DNA from: JAJNPS01 sp031430315 | GTDB lineage: Bacteria; Pseudomonadota; Alphaproteobacteria; Rhodobacterales; Rhodobacteraceae | Reading direction: 5' to 3' | Assembly: GCA_031430315.1 (NCBI GenBank) | Contig: JANPBI010000376.1 | Location: forward strand, 1-33,843 | Length of the DNA stretch: 33,843 bases | Part shown: positions 7,742 through 17,992 of the stretch, one piece after another | Position numbering within the stretch: the stretch's first letter is position 1 | Layout of the letters: each line of letters opens with the position of its first letter | Position numbers and translations under genes: made by a program | Notes under the pieces: generated by a model | Told to the model about the DNA's origin: nothing | Seen by the model: the letters and a program-made list of their open reading frames with translations, nothing else | Database searches by the model: none

Positions 7742-8707
7742 ATGATGGACGCACGCGCATTTCAAGATCGCCTTTTGTCCCTGGGCCTTGCCCGCGTCTC
7801 CGAGGCTGCGGCACTTGCCTCTGCCGATCTGATCGGACGCGGGGACGAAAAGGCCGCAGACCAGGCCGCCGTGAATGCAATGCGCGACCAGCTGAACCTT
7901 TTGGACATCGCGGGCGTCGTGGTCATCGGCGAAGGGGAGCGGGACGAGGCCCCGATGCTCTATATCGGCGAAGAGGTCGGGACCGGCAAGGGACCTGCCG
8001 TCGACATCGCGCTTGACCCGCTTGAAGGCACGACACTGACCGCCAAGGACATGCCAAATGCCCTAACGGTCATTGCCATGGCCCCGCGCGGCACGCTGCT
8101 GCATGCGCCTGACGTTTATATGGACAAGTTGGCGGTTGGGCCCGGGTTTCGGCGCGGCGTCGTGACGCTGGACATGTCGCCGTCCGAGCGTGTGTCGGCC
8201 CTAGCGGCATCAAAGGGCTGTTCGACCAAGGACATCACTGTCTGCGTGCTGGAACGGCCACGACATGAGGCCATGATCGCCGAGTTGCGGTCAACAGGGG
8301 CGGCAATCCGACTGATCACCGATGGCGACGTGGCCGGGGTCATGCATTGTGCAGAACCGGCAGTGACCGGGATCGACATGTATATGGGCTCAGGTGGTGC
8401 TCCCGAAGGGGTGCTTGCGGCGGCGGCACTGAAATGCATGGGCGGCCAGATGTTCGGCAAGCTTTTGTTTCGCAACGAGGATGAAAAGGCGCGCGCCCGC
8501 AAGGCCGGGATCACCAATTTCGACCGGGTCTATACCCGCGACGATCTGGTGACGGGCGACGTTATCTTTGCGGCAACCGGCGTGACGGATGGCTCGCTGC
8601 TGGCTGGGATCAAGCGCAATCCTGGCTATATCACCGCCGAAACCATCCTCATGCGGTCCAAAACGGGGTCAGTCCGGCGGATGACCTATCGCAGCCCGAC
8701 GCATTGA
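7742..8707 (+). CDS. glpX: Fructose-1,6-bisphosphatase, class II
   Basis: This 321-residue enzyme hydrolyses fructose 1,6-bisphosphate to fructose 6-phosphate in gluconeogenesis. GlpX-family motifs are clear: RVSEAAALASADLIGRGDEK near the N-terminus, VVVIGEGERDEAPMLYIGEE (metal-binding acidic residues), and DIALDPLEGTTLTAKDMPNA (the DPLEGT phosphatase motif). The C-terminal half includes GSGGAPEGVLAAAALKCMGG. The ATG at 7742 (followed at once by another ATG) gives the length usual in the family; an upstream in-frame start would add about 27 residues with no family character. The Shine-Dalgarno is weak. It sits 100 bases after hom and 46 before recJ, probably in one operon. Confidence 0.94.
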   Translation: MMDARAFQDRLLSLGLARVSEAAALASADLIGRGDEKAADQAAVNAMRDQLNLLDIAGVVVIGEGERDEAPMLYIGEEVGTGKGPAVDIALDPLEGTTLTAKDMPNALTVIAMAPRGTLLHAPDVYMDKLAVGPGFRRGVVTLDMSPSERVSALAASKGCSTKDITVCVLERPRHEAMIAELRSTGAAIRLITDGDVAGVMHCAEPAVTGIDMYMGSGGAPEGVLAAAALKCMGGQMFGKLLFRNEDEKARARKAGITNFDRVYTRDDLVTGDVIFAATGVTDGSLLAGIKRNPGYITAETILMRSKTGSVRRMTYRSPTH

Positions 8708-8753
8708 CGCCACCACCCTTGCCTCCTGCACCCAAACTCGGCATCAGGGATGG

Positions 8754-10496
<1,743 letters not shown>

Positions 10497-10586
10497 GGCC
10501 GAAGCCCCGGTAAAAGCCCGTCACAAGAGGCTACTTTTCACTTGCAGGACTGCGCGGCTGGCCTTAGACACCGCCCATCGCGATGA

Positions 10587-10661
10587 GGCCCGTTCGTCTA
10601 TCGGTTAGGACACCAGGTTTTCAACCTGGGAAGAGGGGTTCGACTCCCCTACGGGCTGCCA
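10587..10661 (+). tRNA. tRNA-Glu (anticodon UUC)
   Basis: This is a 75-base cloverleaf. The acceptor arms GGCCCGT and ACGGGCT pair with a G-U pair at 1-72. The D arm is GTC...GAC, the anticodon stem CCAGG/CCTGG encloses TTTTCAA (anticodon TTC at 10620-10622), and the T arm is AGGGG-TTCGACT-CCCCT. Discriminator G and an encoded CCA complete it. It is identical base for base to the tRNA gene at 31285-31359. Confidence 0.96.
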
Positions 10662-11342
10662 ACTTTTCGAAACGATCTTTGTAATGCATGCGCTTGGTTG
10701 GCAAAATGTCCCGCCAGCCGTTCGCGCCCACAAAAGTGTGACGCTTTTTTGTGAGAACGCCGACCTGGTGAGCTTTTGTAGCGCACGCGCGGCGCGCAGT
10801 TTTTGCGAGACCCCGTTGGTGTGACGCGTCACTTCTTTGGACGTCTGATGGGAGGGTGATTGCGCCCTTTTTTGTTGTGTGAAGACCTACCAGAGAGCGC
10901 CGTTCCTATCCTCGGAGAAAACCCTCCAGCCAAAGCGGACGAGGTCGGCTCGTCGTTGTCTAGTATTGAGGTCAGCCGCAACGTCCAGCCCAGTTGCGGC
11001 GGCAATCGTCTTTTGGCCGACAGACTTCCAGTCCATGCACGGGATTGTGCGGGTGCAATAGCGTGGGATGTCGGGTTAACTTGTTTTGCGGAGGAGTACC
11101 GGGGACATGAGACCACTCCAAAAGAAGTCACGTTGGGCAACACATAGAGCCCTGCCGCAAGCACCACCAGCCAATGCGCATGTGATCAGGACCTGAAAGA
11201 GCTCCACCACGCGTTTGGGCGAGAACAAGCCAATGTCTTACTTGTCCGGTACAACGTTACGCAATTGCTGTGCCCACGACATCCCACATTTACATGCATC
11301 AAGGATCCCCGAGGCAGAAATCGATCGCCGAAAGGACCCGTC
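10662..11342. other. 681-base region without a convincing gene
   Basis: This region follows the first tRNA-Glu gene and precedes the TIM-barrel gene. Several overlapping open frames exist, but none has a good ribosome binding site or a recognisable domain. The most protein-like is a 49-codon minus-strand frame at 10887-11036 (MDWKSVGQKTIAAATGLDVA..., ending RVFSEDRNGALW), which might be a gene remnant. CACAAAA and TTTTGTG near 10729-10757 can form a weak hairpin. It looks like decayed or boundary sequence at the left edge of the phosphorus region. Confidence 0.5.
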
Positions 11343-12161
11343 ATGACCGTCCGACCCATTCTTGGGGCAGCCCTTGACCATGGCAGCCTTGCCACCCATC
11401 GCGACTGGTTGTTGGAGGCACCCCGCGATGTGGAACTGCAGGCCTTTGTCGATGCCGAGGTGTTGGACGGCGATTGGTCCGCCCTTGCCGCTGAGACCAA
11501 GCAACTGCTCGACGGCCACGAAGGCCGGTTGGGCATCCATGGCCCGTTCTGGGGGTTCACCGTCGCCTCTTATGAGCCCGAGGTGCGCAAGATCGTGACG
11601 CGCCGATTCCATCAGGCGCTGGATGTCTGCGAGGCGGTTGGCGGCACCCATGTTGTGATCCATTCGCCGTTCACGACCTGGGGCTACAACCATCGTGGCC
11701 TTTATCCCAAAGATACCGACCGGATGCTGTCAGCGGCGCGAGATACGCTGGCCCCGGTGCTGGGCCGGGCGGAGGAAATCGGCGTGACCTTCGTTCTGGA
11801 AAACATCGAGGATGTCGAACCGGCGGACCGAGCCGTACTATGCGAAGCGCTGGATTGGCAGGCGCTGGAACTTTCCGTCGACACGGGTCATGCGCACTAT
11901 GCCCATGTCTCGACCGGTGCGCCGCCGGTCGACTTCTATCTCCGCGCCGCCGGGTCGCGGTTGGGCCATGTGCATCTGCAAGATGCCGACGGTTTTGCGG
12001 ACCGGCATTGGCAGATCGGCCATGGCACAATTCTCTGGCCGTCGGTGTTCGACGCCATCGCAGAGGCTGGGTCTAACCCGCGCCTCATCCTGGAACTGCG
12101 CGATAAGGCGGGGGTGATCCCGTCGGCGCGCTACTTGCAATCGCTAGGGCTGGCCGAGTGA
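11343..12161 (+). CDS. Sugar phosphate isomerase/epimerase-like TIM-barrel protein
   Basis: This 272-residue protein belongs to the xylose isomerase-like/AP endonuclease 2 TIM-barrel superfamily. Likely metal ligands and active-site residues are E153 (VLENIED), D180 and H183 (SVDTGHAHYAH), H211 (GHVHLQDADGFADRHWQIGHG, including H222) and E251 (LILELRD). HVVIHSPFTTWG (about 103-114) is another typical strand. The start at 11343 is supported by AAGGA six bases upstream; an earlier in-frame ATG lacks a site. It precedes ugpB by 224 bases on the same strand, at the left end of a phosphorus-acquisition region, so a role with sugar or glycerol phosphates is plausible. The substrate cannot be read from the sequence, and endonuclease activity is less likely given the context. 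Confidence 0.78.
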   Translation: MTVRPILGAALDHGSLATHRDWLLEAPRDVELQAFVDAEVLDGDWSALAAETKQLLDGHEGRLGIHGPFWGFTVASYEPEVRKIVTRRFHQALDVCEAVGGTHVVIHSPFTTWGYNHRGLYPKDTDRMLSAARDTLAPVLGRAEEIGVTFVLENIEDVEPADRAVLCEALDWQALELSVDTGHAHYAHVSTGAPPVDFYLRAAGSRLGHVHLQDADGFADRHWQIGHGTILWPSVFDAIAEAGSNPRLILELRDKAGVIPSARYLQSLGLAE

Positions 12162-12298
12162 TCTCTATGCGGCTCTGCGGCCTAAGCTAGAGCACAGACC
12201 CGCGTTGAAAGTTGATGTGAACTCGCTGTGCCCGTCACGGCGAGCATGTGCTCTTCTGCCACTAATCATTTGTTTAATATACGTATTTATTTAATTTT

Positions 12299-12340
12299 GC
12301 TTCATCTGAGTGTCACAGATTGCTGTCATCTGGACGACAT
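12299..12340 (+). promoter_or_regulatory. PHO-box-like sites upstream of ugpB
   Basis: CTGTCATCTGGACGACAT at 12323-12340 has one perfect CTGTCAT half and a weaker second half (4 of 7) at the expected 11-base step. Just upstream, GCTTCATCTGAGTGTCAC at 12299-12316 has a second half matching 6 of 7. An AT-rich stretch (about 12265-12300) precedes them. PhoB activation of ugp under phosphate starvation is well established in other proteobacteria; here it is inferred from these matches. Confidence 0.5.
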
Positions 12341-12359
12341 GCCGCGATCTGCTCGCGGC
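12341..12359 (+). other. Leader hairpin before ugpB
   Basis: GCCGCGA-TCTGC-TCGCGGC is a perfect seven-base-pair stem with a five-base loop, 27 bases before the ugpB ATG and directly after the PHO-box-like site. If transcription starts just upstream it would form a 5' mRNA hairpin, perhaps stabilising the message. Function is inferred. Confidence 0.35.
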
Positions 12360-12385
12360 CCCCTTCATGACGGAGACACAGGAAA

Positions 12386-13711
12386 ATGACGCACAAGCTT
12401 GCGACTGTTGCAGCCATTCTTTTGGCAACCGCCGGAACCGCCTCTGCCGACAAGATCAAGTTCGACTACTGGTATGGCCTGACTGGCGATCTGGGCGAAG
12501 TCGTGCTGGAAACCTGCAACCGCTTCAACGCCTCGCAAGAGCAATATGAGGCGGTCTGCGTCGGCCAGGACGGTTATGAAAAGGCCGTGCAGAACGCCAT
12601 TGCCGCCTTTCGCGCCGGCAAGCACCCGACCATCCTACAGAGCTTTGACGCTGGTACCGCCGACCTGATGCTGTCTGGCGAGTTTTACCCGGTTACCAAA
12701 CTGATGGCCGATACCGGTGTCACCGTCGACTGGTCGGATTACTTCCCCGCCATCGCAAATTATTATTCGGCGAAATCGGGCGAGTTCTTTTCGATGCCCT
12801 GGAACTCCTCGACCCCCGTCTACTACTGGAACAAGGACCAGTTCGCCAAAGCGGGCCTGACCGAGGCACCGACGACTTGGGAAGGCATGGAAGCGGCCTT
12901 TGTCAAGCTCAAGGACTCGGGCCAGGCTTGCAGTCTTGCCTACGCGCCGTCGTCCTGGATCGACCTTGAGCAGTTCTCGATGGTTCACAACGTGCCCGTC
13001 GCCTCCAACAACAACGGTTATGACGGGCTGGATACGGAACTGCTCTACAACACCACGCTGCACGTCAAGCACATGGAAAACATCCAGCGCTGGATGGCCG
13101 AAGGCTATGCGATGCTGCGCACCCAGGCCGCCGGCAAGACCGCGCGCGACAGCTTTGTCGAAGGTGAATGCGCGGTCTTCTTCTCGTCCATTGCCGACCA
13201 CAACACCATCCACAAGCTGAAGCCTGCCTTTGGATGGGACGTGCAGATCATCCCGACCTACGAAGGGGTGGAGCGCAAGAATTCGGTGGTGGGGGGTGCC
13301 TCGCTTTGGGTTCTGTCGGGCAAGACCGATGACGAATACAAGGCGGCGGCTGCCTATCTGGCATTCCTTGCCACCACGCCCGAGCAGAAGTTCCTCCTGG
13401 AAAACACCGGCTACATCCCGGTGACGAAATCGACCTATGAGGCGCTGAAGGCTGAAGGGTTCTATTCCAAAGAGCCCTTCATCAACCGCGACATCGCGAT
13501 GAAGTCACTGACCTGGTCGGAACCGACCGAACTGACGCGGGGCATTCGTCTGGGCAGCATGATCCAGATCCGCGCCGAATGGACCGCAGAGGTCGAGGCA
13601 GCATTGGCTGGGCAAAAGCCGATGAAGGAAGCATTGGATACCGCCGTCACACGCGGCAACGATCTGCTGGCACGATTTGCCCAGACTTATGAAGGTAAGT
13701 CCTTCCCCTGA
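12386..13711 (+). CDS. ugpB: sn-Glycerol-3-phosphate ABC transporter, substrate-binding protein
   Basis: This 441-residue periplasmic protein captures glycerol 3-phosphate (and possibly glycerophosphodiesters) for the UgpAE-C importer. A Sec signal peptide is clear (MTHKLATVAAILLATAGTAS, with cleavage after ASA before DKIKFDYWYG). The UgpB-like features include FDYWYGLTGDLGEVV, TILQSFDAGTADLMLSGEFY, FSMPWNSSTPVYYWNKDQF, FVEGECAVFFSS and VVGGASLWVLSG. GGAG lies ten bases before the ATG, with AGGA even closer. It heads ugpBAEC, has PHO-box-like sequences upstream and a hairpin-terminator just after its stop. It resembles UgpB more than maltose-type binding proteins. Confidence 0.92.
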   Translation: MTHKLATVAAILLATAGTASADKIKFDYWYGLTGDLGEVVLETCNRFNASQEQYEAVCVGQDGYEKAVQNAIAAFRAGKHPTILQSFDAGTADLMLSGEFYPVTKLMADTGVTVDWSDYFPAIANYYSAKSGEFFSMPWNSSTPVYYWNKDQFAKAGLTEAPTTWEGMEAAFVKLKDSGQACSLAYAPSSWIDLEQFSMVHNVPVASNNNGYDGLDTELLYNTTLHVKHMENIQRWMAEGYAMLRTQAAGKTARDSFVEGECAVFFSSIADHNTIHKLKPAFGWDVQIIPTYEGVERKNSVVGGASLWVLSGKTDDEYKAAAAYLAFLATTPEQKFLLENTGYIPVTKSTYEALKAEGFYSKEPFINRDIAMKSLTWSEPTELTRGIRLGSMIQIRAEWTAEVEAALAGQKPMKEALDTAVTRGNDLLARFAQTYEGKSFP

Positions 13712-13722
13712 TCCAACTGACG

Positions 13723-13754
13723 AAGGGCGCGGCCATCCCGGTCGCGCCCTTTTT
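13723..13754 (+). terminator. Intra-operon hairpin terminator/attenuator between ugpB and ugpA
   Basis: AAGGGCGCGGCC (13723-13734) pairs with GGTCGCGCCCTT (13740-13751) through twelve pairs including one G-U, with loop ATCCC, followed by further T residues. It starts 11 bases after the ugpB stop and ends before the ugpA ribosome binding site. Partial termination here would yield more UgpB than permease. Confidence 0.75.
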
Positions 13755-13773
13755 CCATTGGCAGGAGACTCTG

Positions 13774-14655
13774 ATGCGCCGCGCCTATTTCAAGTTCAGC
13801 TGGATCGCCATCGCACTGCTGGCCCCGCAGTTGCTGATCATCTTCGTGTTCTTCTACTGGCCAACGGCACAGGCGCTCTACTGGGCGTTCACGCTGGAAC
13901 AGCCTTGGGGCGGCGGCAACACCTGGGTCGGCCTCGACAATTTCCGCAATGTCCTGTCTGACCCCTACTACTGGGGCTCGGTGAAGGTCTCGGTGATCTA
14001 CGCGCTGGCAACAACTGTCCTTGCGATGGGCATGGCGCTGACGCTCGCGGTGTTCGTGGACCGCCAGCTTGCCGGCTACCGCGCCTACCGGGTGGCGATC
14101 ATCTGGCCCTATGCGGTGGCGGCCCCTGCTGTTGGCCTTTGCTTTCAGTTCGTTTTCAACCCCGGCGCGGGCATATTCTCTTACATCAACACCATTGCGC
14201 CGGGCTGGTGGGACTTGTCGCAGAACGGCTGGCAGGCGGTGACTGCCATTGTCATCGCCGGGGCGTGGAAGCAGTCGGCCTACAGCTTTGTGTTCTTCCT
14301 GGCCGCCCTGCAGTCAATCCCCCGCAGCTTGACCGAGGCTGCCGCAATGGATGGCGCGCGGCCCCTGCGCCGGATGCTGGACCTGCAATTGCCGCTTCTG
14401 ACGCCGACGTTCTTTTTCCTTCTGGTGATCAACATCACCGACAGCTTTACCGACAGCTTCGGCATCGTCGACACACTGACCGGGGGTGGGCCGTTCCGGT
14501 CAACCGACCTGATGGTCTACAAGATCTATACCGACGGTTTTCAGGGTCTCGACTACTCGGGGGCTGCTGCCCAATCCATCATCCTCATGCTTCTCGTCAT
14601 GGCGCTGACCTTCGTGCAGTTCCGCTATGTCGAGCGGCGCGTGCATTACACCTGA
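13774..14655 (+). CDS. ugpA: sn-Glycerol-3-phosphate ABC transporter, permease UgpA
   Basis: This 293-residue inner-membrane permease has about six transmembrane helices, the first at about residues 10-32 (AIALLAPQLLIIFVFFYWPT). The EAA loop that contacts the ATPase is visible as LTEAAAMDGARPLRRMLDLQ with LPLLTP following (about residues 187-212). The C-terminal part has TGGGPFRSTDLMVYKIY, usual in UgpA/MalF-type permeases. A strong AGGAG site lies six bases before the ATG. It follows ugpB after the hairpin at 13723-13754 and is nine bases from ugpE, so the two permease genes are co-translated. It forms a heterodimeric channel with UgpE. Confidence 0.92.
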   Translation: MRRAYFKFSWIAIALLAPQLLIIFVFFYWPTAQALYWAFTLEQPWGGGNTWVGLDNFRNVLSDPYYWGSVKVSVIYALATTVLAMGMALTLAVFVDRQLAGYRAYRVAIIWPYAVAAPAVGLCFQFVFNPGAGIFSYINTIAPGWWDLSQNGWQAVTAIVIAGAWKQSAYSFVFFLAALQSIPRSLTEAAAMDGARPLRRMLDLQLPLLTPTFFFLLVINITDSFTDSFGIVDTLTGGGPFRSTDLMVYKIYTDGFQGLDYSGAAAQSIILMLLVMALTFVQFRYVERRVHYT

Positions 14656-14664
14656 GGGGTTGCC

Positions 14665-15594
14665 ATGATCGAACGCACGCCCTGGCTGAACATCACGACG
14701 CATGTGATCCTGATCTTCGGGCTGATCGTGATCCTGACACCGATTTGGCTGGCCTTTGTCGCGGCGACCCTGACGTTGCAGCAGGTGAACTCTGCCCCGA
14801 TCGAGTTGTGGCCCGGCGATCAGCTCTGGCCAAACCTGCAAGAGGCCTGGGTCCGATCGGACTTTGGCCCAAAGTTCGTGAACACTCTGATCGTTTCCAT
14901 CGGGGTGGTGGTGGGCAAGATCACCCTGGCCTGCATCACCGCATTCGCGCTGGTTTTCTTCAACTTCCGCGGCCGGATGCTGATCTTCTGGATGATCTTC
15001 ATCACCCTGATGCTTCCGCTGGAGGTGCGGATCGTGCCCACCTACGCCGTCGCCGCCAATGCGCTGTCCCCGTTCCAGACGATCTTGGACTGGACCGGGA
15101 TCAACTGGCTGATCAACGCCGTTTCGGGCATCGAGGTGGCACTGGAGTGGAACCTGCTCAACTCCTACACCGGGTTGATCCTGCCCCTCGTCGCCACCGC
15201 CACCGGCACGTTCCTCTACCGGCAGTTTTTTCTGACCATCCCGGATGAGCTGGTCGAGGCCGCGCGGATGGACGGTGCCGGACCTTTGCGGTTCTTGTGG
15301 GACATCCTGATCCCGCTCTCCAAGACCAACATCGCGGCACTGGCCACGATCATGTTCGTCTACTCCTGGAACCAGTACCTCTGGCCCTTGCTGGTGATCA
15401 CTGACCGCGAGAACTTTGGCATGGTCGTTGTGCAGTTGTCCGACCTTGTGCCCGATCAGCAGACCACAGGTGGCGGTACGCCGACCTGGCATCTGGCGAT
15501 GGCGGCCACGCTGGTTGTGATGCTGCCACCCATCGCCATCGTCATCCTCATGCAGCGCTGGTTCGTGCGCGGCCTGATCAACACCGACAAGTGA
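14665..15594 (+). CDS. ugpE: sn-Glycerol-3-phosphate ABC transporter, permease UgpE
   Basis: This 309-residue inner-membrane permease partners UgpA. Hydrophobic segments start at about residues 9-33 (ITTHVILIFGLIVILTPIWL). The EAA motif is VEAARMDGAGPLRFLWDILI with PLSKTN following. The region SWNQYLWPLLVITDRENFG is typical of UgpE. It is somewhat longer than E. coli UgpE because of a loop around residues 120-170 (ANALSPFQTILDWTGINWLI). GAGGGG lies five bases before the ATG. Its stop overlaps a GTG just ahead of ugpC, showing tight coupling. Confidence 0.92.
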   Translation: MIERTPWLNITTHVILIFGLIVILTPIWLAFVAATLTLQQVNSAPIELWPGDQLWPNLQEAWVRSDFGPKFVNTLIVSIGVVVGKITLACITAFALVFFNFRGRMLIFWMIFITLMLPLEVRIVPTYAVAANALSPFQTILDWTGINWLINAVSGIEVALEWNLLNSYTGLILPLVATATGTFLYRQFFLTIPDELVEAARMDGAGPLRFLWDILIPLSKTNIAALATIMFVYSWNQYLWPLLVITDRENFGMVVVQLSDLVPDQQTTGGGTPTWHLAMAATLVVMLPPIAIVILMQRWFVRGLINTDK

Positions 15595-15602
15595 GGCACC
15601 AA

Positions 15603-16751
15603 ATGGCAGACATCAGCATCCGCAACGTCGCCAAGACCTATGGCAAGACGACGATAATGGACGGGATCAATCTGGACATCCACGACGGTGAGTTTGTCGT
15701 GATTCTGGGTCCCTCGGGCTGTGGCAAGTCCACGCTTCTGCGGCTGATCGCGGGTCTCGAGGAGATTTCCAGCGGCGAAATCGCGATTGCCGGTCAGGTG
15801 GTGAACCGCTTGGAACCGCGCGAACGCGGCTGTGCCATGGTGTTCCAGAACTACGCGCTTTATCCCCACATGACGGTGGGCGAGAACATCGGCTATGCGC
15901 TCAAAGTGGCGCGCGTGCCCAAGGCCGAACGGCTGTCGCGGGTGGCGGCCACGGCCAAGTCCGTTGGCCTCAGCGACTTTCTTGACCGCAAGCCCGGCCA
16001 ATTGTCCGGTGGCCAGCGCCAGCGCGTCGCGATGGCCCGCGCCATCATCCGCGAACCCAAGGTGTTTCTCTTCGACGAGCCCTTGTCGAACCTCGACGCC
16101 AAGCTGCGCGTGCAGATGCGCCACGAGGTGCGCCGCATTCACAACCAGATCAAGGCGACCAGCGTTTTCGTGACGCACGATCAGCACGAAGGCATGACCC
16201 TGGCGGACCGCCTGGTGGTAATGAACAAGGGCACAATCGAACAGATCGGCACCCCGTCGGAGGTTTATGAGCGCCCTGCCTCGCTTTACGTCGCCGGATT
16301 CATCGGCAGCCCCGCGATGAACTTCCTGCCGGGCCAGCTGTCGCCGTCCCGTCGCGGCGTGGTGCTGGAAAACGGCGCGCTGGTCCCACTGGCCGAGATG
16401 CCGGGCCTTCGCGACGGGCATCTGGTCCAGATCGGCATTCGGCCCGAACATGCAAAACTGGCAGCAGCCGGAAGGGGCACGCTGGATGTGCAGGTCGATC
16501 TGGTCGAGGAACTGGGGTCGGCCCGGCTATGCAACGCGGTCTTTGAGGACATCCCCTTTAGTGTTCTGACCGAGGACAAGCTGGACCTCGCGCCGGGGAC
16601 GCAGGTCGGCGTCAGCATTCCGGTCACGCATATTCACTTGTTTGATTCCGAAAGTGGCGCGCGGATCGAGCCGGGACCGGTCACCACTCAAGCCAGCGCG
16701 CGCGGAACCATGTCAGCACAAGGTCCTATGAACGCCACAGGCCGTGGATGA
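15603..16751 (+). CDS. ugpC: sn-Glycerol-3-phosphate ABC transporter, ATP-binding protein UgpC
   Basis: This 382-residue ATPase powers the Ugp importer from the cytosolic face. Walker A is GPSGCGKST (residues 36-44), the signature is LSGGQRQRVAMARAI, Walker B is VFLFDEPLSNLDAKLR, and the H-loop is SVFVTHDQHEGMT. A C-terminal TOBE-type regulatory domain follows from about residue 235 (FLPGQL, IGIRPEHA). The ATG at 15603 is preferred because GAGG lies six bases upstream; a GTG at 15591 overlapping the ugpE stop is an alternative. The last 25 residues are low-complexity. It ends the ugp operon and is convergent with phnM 44 bases away. No ugpQ phosphodiesterase gene follows. Confidence 0.92.
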   Translation: MADISIRNVAKTYGKTTIMDGINLDIHDGEFVVILGPSGCGKSTLLRLIAGLEEISSGEIAIAGQVVNRLEPRERGCAMVFQNYALYPHMTVGENIGYALKVARVPKAERLSRVAATAKSVGLSDFLDRKPGQLSGGQRQRVAMARAIIREPKVFLFDEPLSNLDAKLRVQMRHEVRRIHNQIKATSVFVTHDQHEGMTLADRLVVMNKGTIEQIGTPSEVYERPASLYVAGFIGSPAMNFLPGQLSPSRRGVVLENGALVPLAEMPGLRDGHLVQIGIRPEHAKLAAAGRGTLDVQVDLVEELGSARLCNAVFEDIPFSVLTEDKLDLAPGTQVGVSIPVTHIHLFDSESGARIEPGPVTTQASARGTMSAQGPMNATGRG

Positions 16752-16795
16752 TCCCAGCGCATTGCGACGCCAAGTCATCCGGTCAGAGCTGCCAG

Positions 16796-17938
16796 TCAGG
16801 CCACACGCGCGCCTTTCACCCACACACCACGCACGGCCCCGGTCGACCCGATTGTCTTGACACGGATCACGTCGGCTCGCGCGCCGACGACAAGATGCCC
16901 GCGGTCCTCAAGGCCCGCCGCCTCGGCCGGGGCCGCCGTGACGGTCGCCACACCGCGCGCAAGGTTGCCCCAGATATCACCCAGCATCATCGCCGCCGAC
17001 AACAGCGACGACGGCACATAATCGGATGACACGATGTCCAAAAGGTCGGCCTCTGCCAGCGCCTGGGCTGCGATGTTGCCCGAATGCGACCCACCCCGGA
17101 TCAGATTCGGCGCCCCCATCATGACCTTTATACCCGCCTCGTGGCAGGCCTGTGCGGCCTCGGCGGTGGTCGGAAACTCGGCGAAATGTGCGCCGTGGGC
17201 GGCAGAGACGGCAACTTGCGGTGCGGTCGTGTCGTCATGGCTTGCCAGCACCGCACCGTACCGGCGCGCCTCGGCGACGGCGGCGGCCTCGTGGCGGGCA
17301 CCTACCTGATGTTTCAATGCCTGCAGACCGGCCACATGGGCGTCGAACTCTGATGCGGTCAGTCCGCGCTTCTTGGCCATGTAGTCCCAAAGCTTTGAGG
17401 TGTCGCGGAACTGACGTTCACCCGGCGTGTGGTCCATCAGGCTGACGATGCCGATCTGGTCTTCGGGCCCGAACTTGGCCAGCTCTTCAATCAGGGTTTC
17501 AGAACAGACCTCGGCGCGCAGATGCAAAAGATGGGTTATGCGCAATACGCCTTGCGCACGCATCGCGAGGATTTCGTCGGCAAGGCCACGGGCATATTCG
17601 CCAAAGCCGGTCTTGAGGTCAGACAGCACCGACCCGACACGCAGCGCGTCGAAAACCGTGGTGATGCCGACGCTGGCCAGTTCCGCATCATGCGCGATGA
17701 TCGCAGCCTGATGCGGCCAGTTGACCTTGGGGCGCGGTTCGATATGGCGTTCAAGGTTGTCAGTGTGCAGCTCGATCAGGCCGGGCATCACCAGATCTCC
17801 GTCGCAATCAATGGCCCCGGCGGGGATCGTATTGCCTTGCGCGATGTCGGCGATCCCGCCATCCGACAGGCGCAAGGATCCCGTAATCACCTCATCTGGC
17901 AAGACCAGCGTGGCATTGGCAAGGATCGTTTCTGTCAT
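16796..17938 (-). CDS. phnM: RPnTP hydrolase PhnM (C-P lyase pathway)
   Basis: This 380-residue amidohydrolase-fold enzyme removes pyrophosphate from ribose-1-phosphonate 5-triphosphate, giving the 5-phosphate substrate of PhnJ. Metal-binding residues are expected in MPGLIELHTDNLERHIEPRP (H58, D60, H65); other family stretches are GIVSLMDHTPGERQFRD, VLASHDDTT and MGAPNLIRGGSHSGN, then DIVSSDYVPSSLL. It is separated from the phnG-N operon and lies between ugpC (convergent) and the DUF1045 gene (divergent). A palindromic PHO-box-like element 55 bases upstream suggests phosphate control from its own promoter. The length is normal for the family. Confidence 0.93.
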   Translation of the reverse strand: MTETILANATLVLPDEVITGSLRLSDGGIADIAQGNTIPAGAIDCDGDLVMPGLIELHTDNLERHIEPRPKVNWPHQAAIIAHDAELASVGITTVFDALRVGSVLSDLKTGFGEYARGLADEILAMRAQGVLRITHLLHLRAEVCSETLIEELAKFGPEDQIGIVSLMDHTPGERQFRDTSKLWDYMAKKRGLTASEFDAHVAGLQALKHQVGARHEAAAVAEARRYGAVLASHDDTTAPQVAVSAAHGAHFAEFPTTAEAAQACHEAGIKVMMGAPNLIRGGSHSGNIAAQALAEADLLDIVSSDYVPSSLLSAAMMLGDIWGNLARGVATVTAAPAEAAGLEDRGHLVVGARADVIRVKTIGSTGAVRGVWVKGARVA

Positions 17939-17992
17939 CTGGCGTGGTCCTGTCTTGCGCTCGGGCGGGGAAGTCGCTGCAATGCCACCCAG

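Noticed and set aside
10729..10757. CACAAAA / TTTTGTG hairpin after the first tRNA as a terminator
   Set aside because: The T residues are part of the stem rather than following it and the stem is AT-only at its base, so it is not a convincing terminator.
14139..15248. A 369-codon plus-strand open frame across ugpA and ugpE
   Set aside because: It is out of frame with two well-recognised permeases and its translation has no hydrophobic segments or motifs; it is a shadow of high-GC codon use.
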